From positions 2,356,001-2,420,000 of the forward strand of contig NZ_CP025000.1 of assembly GCF_002808045.1 (NCBI RefSeq): a stretch of DNA of 64,000 bases. Reading direction: 5' to 3'. Every line of letters begins with the position of its first letter. The stretch's first letter is position 1. A model generated the notes under the pieces. It saw only the letters and a program-made list of their open reading frames with translations, did not search any database and was not told the origin of the DNA. Below are positions 17,380 to 27,469 of the stretch, piece by piece. This DNA is from Idiomarina sp. X4. Lineage in GTDB: Bacteria > Pseudomonadota > Gammaproteobacteria > Enterobacterales > Alteromonadaceae. Both the position numbers and the translations under genes were made by a program.

Positions 17380-18411
17380 ATGAAAAAAATATTTATCTTA
17401 TCGGTACTGGCTGGCGCACTGATTGGATCAGCGCCGTTGCAGGCGGATGACCACGGTGCTGAATACGCAATGGCGATTCACGGTGGTGCCGGAACCATTA
17501 CGCGTGCGAATTTAACGGATGAACAAGAGCAAGCCTACAAAGACAAACTGAACGAAGCGTTAGAGGCCGGTCGGGCAGTATTGAAAGACGGAGGTGACAG
17601 CACCACTGCGGTTATTGCGGCTATCCAAGTGATGGAAGAGTCCCCTTTGTTTAACTCGGGCAAGGGCGCTGTTTATACCTGGGACGGTGAACACGAACTG
17701 GATGCGTCATTAATGGAAGGCGAAAAGGGTAACGCGGGCGCAGTCGCTGGTGTAAAAACCGTGAAAAGTCCTATTGAACTGGCACGTGAGGTGATGGAAG
17801 AGTCGGTACACGTCATGCTCAGTGGCGAAGGCGCTGAACAATTTGCCAAACAGCAAGGTTTAGAGCTGGTCGATAACAGCTATTTTAATACGGAACGTCG
17901 CTATCAACAGCTGTTAAAAGCCAAAGAAAAAATTAAGGCAAGTGAGCAGCCAGAGCAGCAAGCCTGGGAGTATCTCGATTTAGATTATAAATACGGTACG
18001 GTTGGCGCTGTAGCGGTCGATAAAAACGGTTTATTAAGCGCCGGTACGTCAACAGGCGGCATGACGGCGAAGCGTTATGGTAGAATAGGTGATTCCCCTA
18101 TTATTGGTGCTGGCACTTGGGCGGATAACGACAGTTGTGCGGTATCAGCTACTGGGCACGGTGAGTATTTTATTCGCTTTCACGTGGCAGCAGATATTTG
18201 TTCGCGGGTTAAGTACAAAGGCCTCTCGGTCAGTGAAGCCGGCGACGAAGTCATTCATGGCGTGCTGGAGCAAGCCGGAGGTACCGGTGGCGTGATTATT
18301 ATTGATGCCGAGGGCAATGTGGCCATGCCGTTCAATACCGAAGGTATGTATCGTGGCTACTTTAAAGGCGACGGTAACACGCACATTGCTATTTATAACG
18401 AGGAAGAATAA
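17380..18411 (+). CDS. iaaA: Exported isoaspartyl peptidase / plant-type L-asparaginase
   Basis: A 343-residue N-terminal-nucleophile hydrolase. The signal peptide (residues 1-22, ending PLQADD) predicts export. The precursor should cleave itself before Thr207 in KYGTVGAVAV, which becomes the catalytic nucleophile; the mature N-terminal block AIHGGAGTITR and the STGGMTAKRYGRIGDSPI segment are typical of the family. It hydrolyses beta-aspartyl dipeptides and, weakly, asparagine. Periplasmic location fits scavenging of peptides by a protein-feeding marine bacterium. A GGAC sequence lies upstream of the ATG. hrpA follows after 11 bp. Confidence 0.87.
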   Translation: MKKIFILSVLAGALIGSAPLQADDHGAEYAMAIHGGAGTITRANLTDEQEQAYKDKLNEALEAGRAVLKDGGDSTTAVIAAIQVMEESPLFNSGKGAVYTWDGEHELDASLMEGEKGNAGAVAGVKTVKSPIELAREVMEESVHVMLSGEGAEQFAKQQGLELVDNSYFNTERRYQQLLKAKEKIKASEQPEQQAWEYLDLDYKYGTVGAVAVDKNGLLSAGTSTGGMTAKRYGRIGDSPIIGAGTWADNDSCAVSATGHGEYFIRFHVAADICSRVKYKGLSVSEAGDEVIHGVLEQAGGTGGVIIIDAEGNVAMPFNTEGMYRGYFKGDGNTHIAIYNEEE

Positions 18412-18422
18412 GTTCGGAGTTT

Positions 18423-21400
18423 ATGAGTCGTAACAAAACGAATACCAACCCTTTCGTTAAAAAATATCAGTCTCAATTAGAGCAATGTACGTACCAAAAG
18501 GCCGCGCAACTGCGCGGTCGTTTGCGTGGGCTGGTGAAAATAAAAGATGAAAAGAAGCAGCAAAAAGTGCTCAGAGCCATCGAGGCCGACATTGAGCAGG
18601 CGGAGCTGAATTACTTACAGCGCTGTGAGCAGTCTTTTCATATTGAATACCCTGAAAATTTACCGGTTGCACAGCAGCGAGACGATATAAAAAAAGCCAT
18701 AGAGGACAACCAGGTGGTGGTTGTCGCTGGTGAAACCGGGTCTGGTAAAACGACTCAGCTACCGAAAATGCTGCTGGAGCTTGGTTATGGTCGCAAAGGT
18801 GTCATCGGCCATACACAGCCAAGGCGGTTAGCGGCCCGAAGTGTTGCCGCGCGCATTGGTGAAGAGCTTCAGGATTACTCTAAACAGCAAGTAGGTTACA
18901 AAATCCGCTTTCAAGATGAAACCGCCCCGACGACTGCTGTTAAGTTAATGACTGACGGTATGCTGCTCTCCGAGCTGCAACAGGACCCGTTACTACTGCA
19001 ATACGACGCTATTATTATCGATGAAGCGCACGAACGCTCGTTAAACATCGACTTTTTGCTCGGCGTTTTACACACCTTGCTGCCTAAACGCCCGGACTTA
19101 AAAGTTGTTATTACCTCGGCAACTATTGAAACCGAACGTTTTTCTAAGCACTTTCATGATGCACCGGTATTAACGGTTAGCGGTCGGACTTATCCCGTGG
19201 AAGTGCGTTACCGTGACCCATCAGAAGGCAATAAGACCTCTGAAACGGATATTCTGCAAGGCGTTTGTGATGCAGTAGAAGAACTGCAGAGTGAAGGGGA
19301 CGGTGACATTCTTATTTTTGCGAGCGGTGAGCGGGAAATTCGCGACTACGCCGACGCTATTGGCGATTTAAAACTGAGAAACACGGAAACTCTGCCACTT
19401 TATGCGCGGCTATCTTCCCATGAGCAAAATCGCGTGTTTCAGTCGCATTCTCAACGACGTATTGTCATTGCTACCAATGTGGCGGAAACGTCACTGACAG
19501 TGCCTGGCATCCGCTATGTGATTGATCCGGGAACGGTACGGATTAGTCGTTACAGTTACCGAACAAAGGTTCAGCGCTTGCCGATTGAGCCAATTTCGCA
19601 GGCCAGTGCGAATCAACGGAAGGGGCGTTGCGGTCGTATCGGTCCGGGCATTTGTATTCGCTTGTACAGCGAAGACGACTTTTTACAGCGTCCGGAATAT
19701 ACCGACCCGGAAATACTACGGACAAATTTAGCGGCCGTTATTCTACAAATGTCGGCGCTGCGTCTTGGGGATATTCGAGACTTTCCGTTTGTACAAAAGC
19801 CGGATGAGCGCTTTGTTAAAGACGGTTTGAATCTGCTGGAAGAGCTCAATGCCATAGAGCCGGGTAAAAAGCGAGAAAAGCCAAGGCTCACGGAAATAGG
19901 ACGGCAGCTTTCTCGTTTACCGTTAGACCCTCGGTTGGCGCGAATGGTGTTGGCCGCCAAACAGTATGGCTGTGTTCGGGAAATGCTGGTGATAACAGCC
20001 GCTTTGAGCATACAGGATCCGCGTGAGCGGCCGCATGAGTTTAAACAAAAAGCCGATGAGTGGCATCAGCGGTTCCATGACAAGCAGTCCGACTTCATGG
20101 CGTATCTGAACCTATGGAATTACATAAAAGACAAGCAAAAAGAGCTGTCAGGTAATCAGTTTCGCAAGCAAGTGGCACGTGAATTTATTCATTTCATGCG
20201 GCTACGCGAGTGGCAGGACATTTATACACAAAGTCGCCAGACGGTGCGGGAGCTTGGTTTTTCTATTAATGAAGAGCCTGCGACTTATGAACAAGTGCAC
20301 CGTGCGCTTATATCCGGTTTGTTGTCGCAAGTAGGTATGAAAGAAGACCGGCATGAATATCAGGGCACGCGACAAACTAAGTTTCACATTTTTCCGGGCT
20401 CCGGGCTCTTTGGCAAACCACCTAAATGGGTGGTGACCGCAGAGCTTGTCGAAACCTCGAAGCTGTATGCGCGCATTAATGCGGATATAGACCCTTTATG
20501 GGTTGAGGAGGCAGCTTCTCACTTGGTGAAGAAAAGCTATTTAGAGCCGCACTTTGAGAAGAAAAAAGGCAGTGTGGTGGCAGACGAGCAGGTGACTATG
20601 CTGGGCTTAGTGTTAGTGCCAAGACGACGCGTTCAGTATGGCCCTGTAGCACCAACTAAGGCGCGTGAGATATTCATCCGCGAAGGCTTGGTTAACAGTC
20701 AATTGCAACGCAAGTTGCCGTTTATTCAACACAACTTGAAACTGATTCAAGACGTTCAGGCCCTGGAGGCGAAGTCGCGGCGCCGCGATATTCTGGTGGA
20801 TGAGGAAGTCCTTTTTGAAGCGTATGAACGGCACATACCGGAAGGCATTTATAACGAAAAGCTGTTAGCCGGTTGGTGGCATAAAGCTGCCAAAAAAGAG
20901 CCGAAGCTATTGTTTTTTGAACGAGATGATCTCATTGCCGGTGAGACCGAACACATTACCGAGAACGATTATCCGGAGTTCTGGCGACAGGGTAACTTGC
21001 GTTTGCCATTAACCTATCACTTTGAGCCTAATGCGGTTGATGATGGGGTGAGCGTCAATATTCAATTAGGGGTGCTTAATCAGGTAAAACCTGAAGGTTT
21101 TGACTGGCATATACCGGCATTGCGCGAAGAGCGCATTGCTCATTTAATTAAGTCACTACCAAAAGCGTTGCGCAGAAACTTTGTGCCTGCGCCTAATTTT
21201 GCTGGCGCCATAATGGCTGACGTTGAGCCCTTTGAAATGTCGTTGTTAGAAGCCATGACACACAAACTTCGCCGTATGACCGGCGTAACCGTACCGGGTG
21301 ACAGCTGGGACGAAAACAGTTTGCCATTGCATTTACGTATGAACTTTAAAGTACTGGACGGCAAAAAGCTCATAAAGCAGGGCAGAGATTTACAACGTTT

Positions 21401-22346
21401 ACAAGACGAGCTGTCCGGGAAGGTTCAGCAACGTCTGGAAAAGGCTGCTGGTGATGATATTAGCCGCGATGACGTTGAAAGCTGGGACTTTGACGATTTG
21501 CCGGAGGTGGTGACAGAAGCGCAGCAGGGGTTTGAAATTAAGGCTTATCCTGGCTTAGCGATTAAAGGCAGCCGTGAGGTTGCGTTGCAGTTATTTGACT
21601 CGAAAGAAGAAGCCGAACAGCAGCACCGACAGGGCTTGCGTCGACTGTTGTTAAAGCAAATTCCATCACCAGTAAAGCATTTGCAAAAGTCGCTATCGAA
21701 TAAAGCGAAGCTGGCGATGTACTTTAACCCCTGGGGTAAGGTAGAAACTCTAATTGAAGACTGTATTGCCGCAGCGGTTGATGCGGTGATTGACGAGCAA
21801 CTTGAAGCAGGAAATAGGCTAAGAGACGAACAAGGTTTTGAACGCTTAAAAGAGCAAGTGCGAGGCGAATTGAACGAACGAGTTGAACAGATAGCGCTCA
21901 GGGTTGAGCAATGTCTGACACATTCGCAGGATGTTCGCAAAGCGCTTAAAGGTAAAATTCCGCTCGATCAAATTCAGTCGCGAGGTGACATTCAGGATCA
22001 ACTGGATAACTTAATTTTTCCGGGCTTTGTCTCGAGGTTTGGTGAACAACGGCTCGACGATATTGTGCGCTACTTAAAAGCCATGCAACGTCGTTTGGAA
22101 AAACTGCCGGTGGATCCCAATAAAGATCGCTTAATGACCATAGCGCTCAGTAATTTACAGGAAGCCTATAGTGCGGTCTTAAAACGTTATAAAACCGGCG
22201 CTTTGATTCCTGAAGATGTAGCTGAAATTCGCTGGATGATAGAGGAGCTGAGAGTTTCGTTCTTTGCTCAGACGTTAGGAACGAAATATCCAGTGTCTGA
22301 GAAGCGAGTGAAGCAGGCCATAGAGGCGATCAAAAAAGGCGGCTGA
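18423..22346 (+). CDS. hrpA: ATP-dependent RNA helicase HrpA
   Basis: A 1307-residue DEAH-box helicase, the normal length for HrpA. Walker A GETGSGKTTQLP is near residue 97, the DEAH box IIIDEAHERS near residue 200, motif III TSATIETERFSKHF near 236 and motif VI SQASANQRKGRCGR near 395. C-terminal HA2/OB and the long HrpA-specific DUF3418 region follow. In E. coli HrpA takes part in mRNA processing and in resolving stalled ribosomes. It follows iaaA closely; its last codons form one arm of a terminator hairpin shared with grxA. Confidence 0.95.
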   Translation: MSRNKTNTNPFVKKYQSQLEQCTYQKAAQLRGRLRGLVKIKDEKKQQKVLRAIEADIEQAELNYLQRCEQSFHIEYPENLPVAQQRDDIKKAIEDNQVVVVAGETGSGKTTQLPKMLLELGYGRKGVIGHTQPRRLAARSVAARIGEELQDYSKQQVGYKIRFQDETAPTTAVKLMTDGMLLSELQQDPLLLQYDAIIIDEAHERSLNIDFLLGVLHTLLPKRPDLKVVITSATIETERFSKHFHDAPVLTVSGRTYPVEVRYRDPSEGNKTSETDILQGVCDAVEELQSEGDGDILIFASGEREIRDYADAIGDLKLRNTETLPLYARLSSHEQNRVFQSHSQRRIVIATNVAETSLTVPGIRYVIDPGTVRISRYSYRTKVQRLPIEPISQASANQRKGRCGRIGPGICIRLYSEDDFLQRPEYTDPEILRTNLAAVILQMSALRLGDIRDFPFVQKPDERFVKDGLNLLEELNAIEPGKKREKPRLTEIGRQLSRLPLDPRLARMVLAAKQYGCVREMLVITAALSIQDPRERPHEFKQKADEWHQRFHDKQSDFMAYLNLWNYIKDKQKELSGNQFRKQVAREFIHFMRLREWQDIYTQSRQTVRELGFSINEEPATYEQVHRALISGLLSQVGMKEDRHEYQGTRQTKFHIFPGSGLFGKPPKWVVTAELVETSKLYARINADIDPLWVEEAASHLVKKSYLEPHFEKKKGSVVADEQVTMLGLVLVPRRRVQYGPVAPTKAREIFIREGLVNSQLQRKLPFIQHNLKLIQDVQALEAKSRRRDILVDEEVLFEAYERHIPEGIYNEKLLAGWWHKAAKKEPKLLFFERDDLIAGETEHITENDYPEFWRQGNLRLPLTYHFEPNAVDDGVSVNIQLGVLNQVKPEGFDWHIPALREERIAHLIKSLPKALRRNFVPAPNFAGAIMADVEPFEMSLLEAMTHKLRRMTGVTVPGDSWDENSLPLHLRMNFKVLDGKKLIKQGRDLQRLQDELSGKVQQRLEKAAGDDISRDDVESWDFDDLPEVVTEAQQGFEIKAYPGLAIKGSREVALQLFDSKEEAEQQHRQGLRRLLLKQIPSPVKHLQKSLSNKAKLAMYFNPWGKVETLIEDCIAAAVDAVIDEQLEAGNRLRDEQGFERLKEQVRGELNERVEQIALRVEQCLTHSQDVRKALKGKIPLDQIQSRGDIQDQLDNLIFPGFVSRFGEQRLDDIVRYLKAMQRRLEKLPVDPNKDRLMTIALSNLQEAYSAVLKRYKTGALIPEDVAEIRWMIEELRVSFFAQTLGTKYPVSEKRVKQAIEAIKKGG

Positions 22347-22362
22347 AATAAGCCGCCTTTCT
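22332..22362 (-). terminator. Intrinsic terminator for grxA, overlapping the hrpA stop
   Basis: A 10-bp stem (AAAGGCGGCT / AGCCGCCTTT) is followed on the minus strand by six T. On the plus strand only TTT then CTC follows, so its main direction is minus, though it will also form at the hrpA mRNA end. Confidence 0.8.
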
Positions 22363-22381
22363 CAAGCTAACGCTCGAAATA

Positions 22382-22648
22382 TTAAGCCGTGTATAGGCCT
22401 AAGTTCTCTTTTGCGTATGCTTCAAACTCAGTGAAGCCGCCAACGTGTGACTCGTCAACAAAAATTTGAGGTACTGTGTGTACCGGCTTTCCAACCGTTT
22501 TTTCTAAGTCCGCTTTAGAAATGCCTTCTGCGTGAATATCAACGTAGCGATAATCGAAGTCATCGCGGTCTGCTTTTAACTGTTCGGCAACTTCTTTTGC
22601 GCGTACGCAGAACGGGCAGCCAGGGCGTCCAAAAATTACTGTAAACAT
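22382..22648 (-). CDS. grxA: Glutaredoxin (GrxA-type)
   Basis: An 88-residue dithiol glutaredoxin with active site CPFCVRAKEVA near residue 12 and the cis-proline motif HTVPQIFVDESHVGGFTEF. It uses glutathione to reduce disulfides, including those of class Ia ribonucleotide reductase. It lies on the same strand 115 bp downstream of the nrdA-nrdB-yfaE set, a fitting location for the reductant of that enzyme. It has its own ribosome-binding site (AAGAGGT) and terminator. Confidence 0.92.
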   Translation of the reverse strand: MFTVIFGRPGCPFCVRAKEVAEQLKADRDDFDYRYVDIHAEGISKADLEKTVGKPVHTVPQIFVDESHVGGFTEFEAYAKENLGLYTA

Positions 22649-22763
22649 GAAATACCTCTTCCTTAATCAGTGTTATCGGGAATTATCCATTTTTTAGGCA
22701 TAAAAACAAATGGCTCTTACCGATGACTGTAATCGATTCTGTGAATAGCCAATACGCTCTGTG

Positions 22764-23024
22764 CTAGTGTTCAATATCCAGGTCGGATTCCGGTACGCAA
22801 CAGCAGGGCAAAATATCGCCCTTTCGAACGTAAGCTAACGGCTCAGTGGTATAACGTACTTGACCAGAATTTAGTTTAGTCCGGCATGCACCACAAAATC
22901 CACTACGACAATGGTAGTGCATTTCCAGCTGGTGTTTTTCCAGTGTCTCCAGCAACGTTCCTTCAGTCGCGTCAACGGCAAGCTCAGGCCCACCGTTAAC
23001 TTTGACGTTAAAGGTTTTAGTCAT
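22764..23024 (-). CDS. yfaE: 2Fe-2S ferredoxin YfaE
   Basis: An 86-residue plant-type ferredoxin. The cluster ligands are visible as CRSGFCGACRTKL plus a later Cys in GDILPCCCVPESD. In E. coli YfaE maintains and regenerates the diferric tyrosyl radical cofactor of NrdB. The gene begins 3 bases after the nrdB stop, so all three genes are one operon. The length is normal. Confidence 0.93.
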   Translation of the reverse strand: MTKTFNVKVNGGPELAVDATEGTLLETLEKHQLEMHYHCRSGFCGACRTKLNSGQVRYTTEPLAYVRKGDILPCCCVPESDLDIEH

Positions 23025-23027
23025 AGC

Positions 23028-24161
23028 TTAGAGATCAAAGTCCCCAAGATCGGAGGCGTTAACTTCGCTATCAATTTGGCCAACCAGGTAAGAGGTAATT
23101 TCCGCTTCCTGAGGAGCCACCTGCACGTTGTCAGAAACCAAATACTTGTTCATCCACGGCAGCGGGTTAGAGCGCATATTTTCGAAAGGAGCGTCAAAGC
23201 CTATTGCCTGCATACGTAGGTTGGCGATGTACTCAACGTACTGACATAACATGCTCTCGTTCAGACCAATCATTGATCCGTCTTTGAACAGGTAGTGAGC
23301 CCATTGCTTTTCCTGCTTCACTGCGGTCATGAAAATTTCATAAGCTTCGTCACGCAGCTCTTCGGCAATTTCTTTCATTTCTGGGTCGTCTTCGCCGTAC
23401 TGCCATAAGTTCAGAATATGCTGAGTTGAAGTTAAATGGACGTTTTCATCGCGTGCAATCAGCTTAATGATTTTGGCGTTACCTTCCATGAGCTCACGCT
23501 CAGCGAATGCGAAAGTACAGGCAAAGCTGACATAGAAACGAATGGCTTCCAGTGCGTTCACCGAGTTAATGCACAAGAACAGTTTCTTTTTAATTTCGCG
23601 CTGAGTCACATTGTACGTTTCACCGTCGATCGTTACTTCACCTTCACCGTGGGTTTGCCACAGCTGTGTGTAGAAAATAAGGTCGTCGTAGTATTGCGAA
23701 ATATCGTTCGCACGAATTTTAATTTGCTCGTTAATAACGATGTCTTCAAACACTTCGCTTGGGTCAGTAAACAAGTTACGCAAAATATGCGTGTATGAGC
23801 GAGAGTGAATGGTCTCAAAGAATGACCAGGTCTCAATCCAGGTTTCTAACTCTGGAATCGACACAATCGGTAACAACGCAATATTTGGTGAACGACCCTG
23901 AATAGAATCCAGCAGTGTTTGATATTTCAGGTTTGAAATAAACACGTGCTTTTCGCTGTCAGTGAGTTTATTAAAGTCGACTCGGTCACGGCTTACGTCA
24001 ATTTCTTCAGGGCGCCAGAAAAAGCTAATTTGTTTTTCTATAAGCTTTTCAAAAATACTGTGTTTTTGTTGATCGTATCGAGCCACGTTAACCGAGTTAC
24101 CTAAAAACATAGGTTCGGTTAACGGGTTCGTTTGTTCCTGGTTAAACGTTGAGTACGACAT
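23028..24161 (-). CDS. nrdB: Ribonucleoside-diphosphate reductase class Ia, beta subunit
   Basis: A 377-residue R2 subunit that carries the diiron-tyrosyl radical. The radical tyrosine is in [11 protein letters not shown] (equivalent of Tyr122 in E. coli), and the iron ligands lie in helices containing [21 protein letters not shown] and [13 protein letters not shown]. The C-terminal tail, which docks into NrdA, ends in an acidic-hydrophobic sequence with FDL. It starts 17 bp after nrdA. Confidence 0.96.
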   Translation of the reverse strand: MSYSTFNQEQTNPLTEPMFLGNSVNVARYDQQKHSIFEKLIEKQISFFWRPEEIDVSRDRVDFNKLTDSEKHVFISNLKYQTLLDSIQGRSPNIALLPIVSIPELETWIETWSFFETIHSRSYTHILRNLFTDPSEVFEDIVINEQIKIRANDISQYYDDLIFYTQLWQTHGEGEVTIDGETYNVTQREIKKKLFLCINSVNALEAIRFYVSFACTFAFAERELMEGNAKIIKLIARDENVHLTSTQHILNLWQYGEDDPEMKEIAEELRDEAYEIFMTAVKQEKQWAHYLFKDGSMIGLNESMLCQYVEYIANLRMQAIGFDAPFENMRSNPLPWMNKYLVSDNVQVAPQEAEITSYLVGQIDSEVNASDLGDFDL

Positions 24162-24178
24162 TTCGCAAAATCCTTCTT

Positions 24179-26509
24179 TTAAATTTTACAAGCGCCGCCG
24201 GCACAGTCGTCATCTTCTTCAATGATGACTTCAGATGGCTGTGCACCAGGCTTTTCTGCTGTTTTACGGGCTGCGATATCTGATTGATTATCGGCCGCAC
24301 CGTCACGCGTGTTGTGATAATAGAGGGTCTTAACGCCCAGCTTGTAAGATGTCAGCAGGTCTTGTAACAACTGTTTCATCGGTACTTTACCCGCATCGAA
24401 CTTGCCTGGATCGTAGTTGGTGTTGGCAGAAATAGTTTGGTCGACAAACTTCTGCATAATACCGACTAACTCTAAGTAACCTTTATTATTCGGAATTTGC
24501 CACAGCAGTTCATATTTATCTTTCAGGGTTTCGTAGTCCGGAACTACTTGCTTAGTAACACCATCTTTTGACGCTTTTACGCTGACAAAACCGCGCGGTG
24601 GCTCGATGCCATTGGTCGCATTTGAAATTTGCGAAGACGTTTCAGATGGCATAAGCGCTGAAAGGGTAGAGTTGCGCATACCGTGCTGCTTAATATCAGC
24701 GCGCAGTTGATCCCAGTCGAGATGCAGAGGCTCATTACAAACACTGTCCAGCTCTTTCTTATAAGTATCTGTCGGCATAATGCCTTGCGAGTAGGTAGTC
24801 TCGTTAAACTTCGGACAGGCCCCTTTTTCTTTTGCCAGGTTCATTGAGGCTTTCATCAGGTAATACTGTATAGCTTCGAAGGTTTTGTGAACCAGACTGT
24901 TCGCCGAGCCGTCAGAGTATTTAACACCGTGCTTAGCCAAGTAATAAGCGAAGTTAATGACACCAATACCTAAAGTACGACGGTTCATAGTCGCATTATA
25001 CGCTGCTGGAACTGGGTATTCCTGATAGTCGAGTAGGCTGTCGAGCGCACGAACGGCTAAGTCAGCCAGTTCTTCAAACTCGCCTAAGTCGCTAATTTTA
25101 CCCAAGTTGAATGCTGACAGGGTACACAGCGCAATTTCACCTTCTTCGTCATTGACGTGTTGTAATGGCTTAGTTGGCAAAGCAATTTCCAGACACAGAT
25201 TGCTTTGACGAATAGGCGCAACTTTCGAGTCAAACGGGCTATGCGTATTGCAGTGGTCAACGTTTTGTACGTAAATACGCCCCGTGCTGGCACGCTCCTG
25301 CATAAACAGGCTGAATAGCTCAATGGCTTTAATGCGTTTTTTACGAATGCTTTCGTCTTGCTCATACTGAACGTACAGCTGCTCGAACTTCTCCTGATCT
25401 TCGAAGAATGCGTCGTACAGGCCCGGTACGTCAGAAGGGCTGAATAGCGTAATGTAGTCGTCTTTAATCAAACGTTGATACATCAAGCGGTTGAATTGAA
25501 CGCCGTAGTCCAAATGACGAACACGGTTTTCTTCAACGCCACGGTTGTTCTTAAGCACCAACAAGCTTTCTACTTCTAAATGCCATAGTGGGTAGAACAG
25601 AGTTGCTGCGCCACCACGAACACCGCCTTGCGAACAGCTCTTAACCGCCGTCTGGAAGTATTTGTAGAAAGGAATACAGCCAGTGTGGAACGCTTCACCG
25701 TTTCGAATTGGGCTGCCCAGCGCACGAATGCGACCGGCATTAATACCAATACCGGCTCGTTGAGAAACGTATTTCACAATGGCGCTGGCGGTCGCGTTAA
25801 TAGAGTCCAGGCTGTCGCCCGTTTCAATTAATACGCATGAACTGAACTGACGTGTTGGTGTACGAACGCCAGACATAATGGGTGTTGGTAGTGAAATTTT
25901 AAACTCAGACGTTGCATCATAGAAACGCTTGATGTAATCCATGCGAGTTGCTTTCGGATAGTTCGCGAACAAGCAGGCAGCGACTAAAATGTATAAGAAC
26001 TGGGCGCTTTCATAAATATCGCCAGTCACACGGTTCTGCACTAAATATTTATTTTCAAGCTGCTTGACCGCTGCATAGGAGAAATTCATGTCGCGCCAGT
26101 GGTCGACAATCTCGTCCATCTGATCAAACTCAGCTTCGCTGTAGTCTTCCAGCAAGTGCTCGTCATAACGGTGCTCTGCCACCATTTTCTTGACGTGATC
26201 GAATAAACGAGGGGGTTCAAATTTCCCGTAAGCACGCTTACGTAAATGAAAGATAGCCAGACGCGCGGCCATGTACTGATAGTCAGGAGCTTCTTCCGAG
26301 ATTAAATCAGCTGCAGCCTTAATAATGGTCTCGTGAATGTCTTCGGTTTTAATGCCATCGTAAAACTGAATATGAGACTTAATTTCGACTTGAGAAGCGG
26401 AAACATTATGCAGGCCTTCCGCTGCCCACATGATCACTCGATGGATTTTATCTAGGTTTAGCGGTTCACGCTCTCCGCTACGTTTGGTGACATACAGTTG
26501 CTCGTTCAT
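24179..26509 (-). CDS. nrdA: Ribonucleoside-diphosphate reductase class Ia, alpha subunit
   Basis: A 776-residue catalytic subunit that reduces all four NDPs to dNDPs. The N-terminal ATP-cone ([17 protein letters not shown]) is intact, implying dATP feedback inhibition. Active-site residues sit in [22 protein letters not shown] (catalytic Cys) and the C-terminal swivelling pair ends in CAGGACKI. Length and motifs match E. coli NrdA. It heads the nrdA-nrdB-yfaE operon and is preceded by two NrdR-box-like palindromes, so it is probably repressed by NrdR when dATP is high. Confidence 0.97.
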   Translation of the reverse strand: MNEQLYVTKRSGEREPLNLDKIHRVIMWAAEGLHNVSASQVEIKSHIQFYDGIKTEDIHETIIKAAADLISEEAPDYQYMAARLAIFHLRKRAYGKFEPPRLFDHVKKMVAEHRYDEHLLEDYSEAEFDQMDEIVDHWRDMNFSYAAVKQLENKYLVQNRVTGDIYESAQFLYILVAACLFANYPKATRMDYIKRFYDATSEFKISLPTPIMSGVRTPTRQFSSCVLIETGDSLDSINATASAIVKYVSQRAGIGINAGRIRALGSPIRNGEAFHTGCIPFYKYFQTAVKSCSQGGVRGGAATLFYPLWHLEVESLLVLKNNRGVEENRVRHLDYGVQFNRLMYQRLIKDDYITLFSPSDVPGLYDAFFEDQEKFEQLYVQYEQDESIRKKRIKAIELFSLFMQERASTGRIYVQNVDHCNTHSPFDSKVAPIRQSNLCLEIALPTKPLQHVNDEEGEIALCTLSAFNLGKISDLGEFEELADLAVRALDSLLDYQEYPVPAAYNATMNRRTLGIGVINFAYYLAKHGVKYSDGSANSLVHKTFEAIQYYLMKASMNLAKEKGACPKFNETTYSQGIMPTDTYKKELDSVCNEPLHLDWDQLRADIKQHGMRNSTLSALMPSETSSQISNATNGIEPPRGFVSVKASKDGVTKQVVPDYETLKDKYELLWQIPNNKGYLELVGIMQKFVDQTISANTNYDPGKFDAGKVPMKQLLQDLLTSYKLGVKTLYYHNTRDGAADNQSDIAARKTAEKPGAQPSEVIIEEDDDCAGGACKI

Positions 26510-26779
26510 TTTGCGCCGACTCTTAGCTTTTTGTTATAGATATGTAGCCACAAGATATTGTGGTCATTAGTTATACAGAGTGAAATTCACACAATATCTA
26601 GTGTCTTTGATTTTTCAGTATGCTAGGTCTTAGTCAGACTTTGATCAAGCGAATTTATCGAGAAAATGAAAAGAAATTCGACGTTTAATTGTTGATTTTT
26701 TTCTAGCCTTTATTAGACGTGAGTTTGCGAGGACCTCGGCTTTTTATAACTTTTTTGTCTTTAAAAATGGGTTAATAGA
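26510..26779. other. nrdA upstream region
   Basis: A 270-bp interval between the HAD phosphatase stop and nrdA. Beyond the two NrdR boxes, a second minus-strand promoter candidate (TTGATC, 17 bp, TAGCAT) lies further upstream. No ORF and no terminator with a T-run for the phosphatase gene is visible. Confidence 0.5.
26548..26604 (-). promoter_or_regulatory. Pair of NrdR-box-like palindromes upstream of nrdA
   Basis: Box 1, CCACAAGATATTGTGG (26548-26563), and box 2, ACACAATATCTAGTGT (26589-26604), both fit the known 16-bp NrdR pattern (ACAC-AT-rich-GTGT). Start-to-start distance is 41 bp, close to four helical turns. On the minus strand a TATAAC -10-like element (26570-26575) lies between them, so bound NrdR would block promoter access. 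The promoter call itself is tentative. Confidence 0.75.
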
Positions 26780-27466
26780 TCAAGGTTGTGGTAGTCCAAT
26801 AATATCCAGTAATTCTAATGGTGTGCTAATTCCATAGTCGGCTTTCCAATCGGCTGGTGAGTCACTGTCGCTAATATACCCATAATGAGCCAGTACCGTT
26901 GTCATTTCAGCGTTACGGCCAGCCTGAATATCTCGTTCAGCGTCACCCACGTAGATACAGCTTGTAGGATTAACCCCCAACTGCTCTGTGGCCAGAAGTA
27001 AGGGCGCAGGGTCGGGTTTTGATACACTTAGAGTGTCTCCGCAAACAACTGATTCAAAGACATCAAACTCGGGAAAGCTAGGCAGTAATTCTTGGGTCAA
27101 CTGCTTAGGTTTGTTAGTAACAATTGCTACTTTTATTTGAGCTTGAATCAGAGCATTGAGTAGCGGTACAACACCTTCGTACACATGGGTCTTAGCGGCA
27201 ATACTGTTCGAATAGGCGTCCAAAAAAGCTTTCCGTAACTCGCTTTCATGGGTCTGCAGCTCTTCTGAAAAGGCCAGCTTTAGCAAACCTCTGGAACCAT
27301 GGGAGGCAACTGGCGTGTAAATGTCTTCATGAACAGGTTCTTTACCATATAAAGCGCACACATTATTTAGTGCCGCGCCGAGATCAGGAGCCGTGTTCAG
27401 CAAGGTGCCATCGAGATCGAATAGCACGCCTTCGGGAAGCTTGGGGTTATTAGCGAGATTGGTCAT
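26780..27466 (-). CDS. HAD-family sugar-phosphate phosphatase (Gph or MupP type)
   Basis: A 228-residue HAD subclass IA phosphatase. The nucleophile motif is LFDLDGTLLNTAPDL near residue 16, the Lys motif VTNKPKQL lies mid-protein and the acidic motif is YVGDAERDIQAG. Family members include phosphoglycolate phosphatase. Position argues for an alternative: in Pseudomonas the gene at this spot beside ubiG is mupP, the N-acetylmuramate-6-phosphate phosphatase of peptidoglycan recycling. Motifs alone do not separate the two. It starts 3 bp after the ubiG stop and is surely co-transcribed with it. Confidence 0.82.
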   Translation of the reverse strand: MTNLANNPKLPEGVLFDLDGTLLNTAPDLGAALNNVCALYGKEPVHEDIYTPVASHGSRGLLKLAFSEELQTHESELRKAFLDAYSNSIAAKTHVYEGVVPLLNALIQAQIKVAIVTNKPKQLTQELLPSFPEFDVFESVVCGDTLSVSKPDPAPLLLATEQLGVNPTSCIYVGDAERDIQAGRNAEMTTVLAHYGYISDSDSPADWKADYGISTPLELLDIIGLPQP

Positions 27467-27469
27467 GAG

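Noticed and set aside
23436-23798. 120-codon plus-strand ORF opposite nrdB
   Set aside because: It is a shadow of a well-conserved gene.
26728-26760. Terminator-like CGAGGACCTCG followed by T's on the plus strand
   Set aside because: The loop would be too small, and no plus-strand gene ends there.
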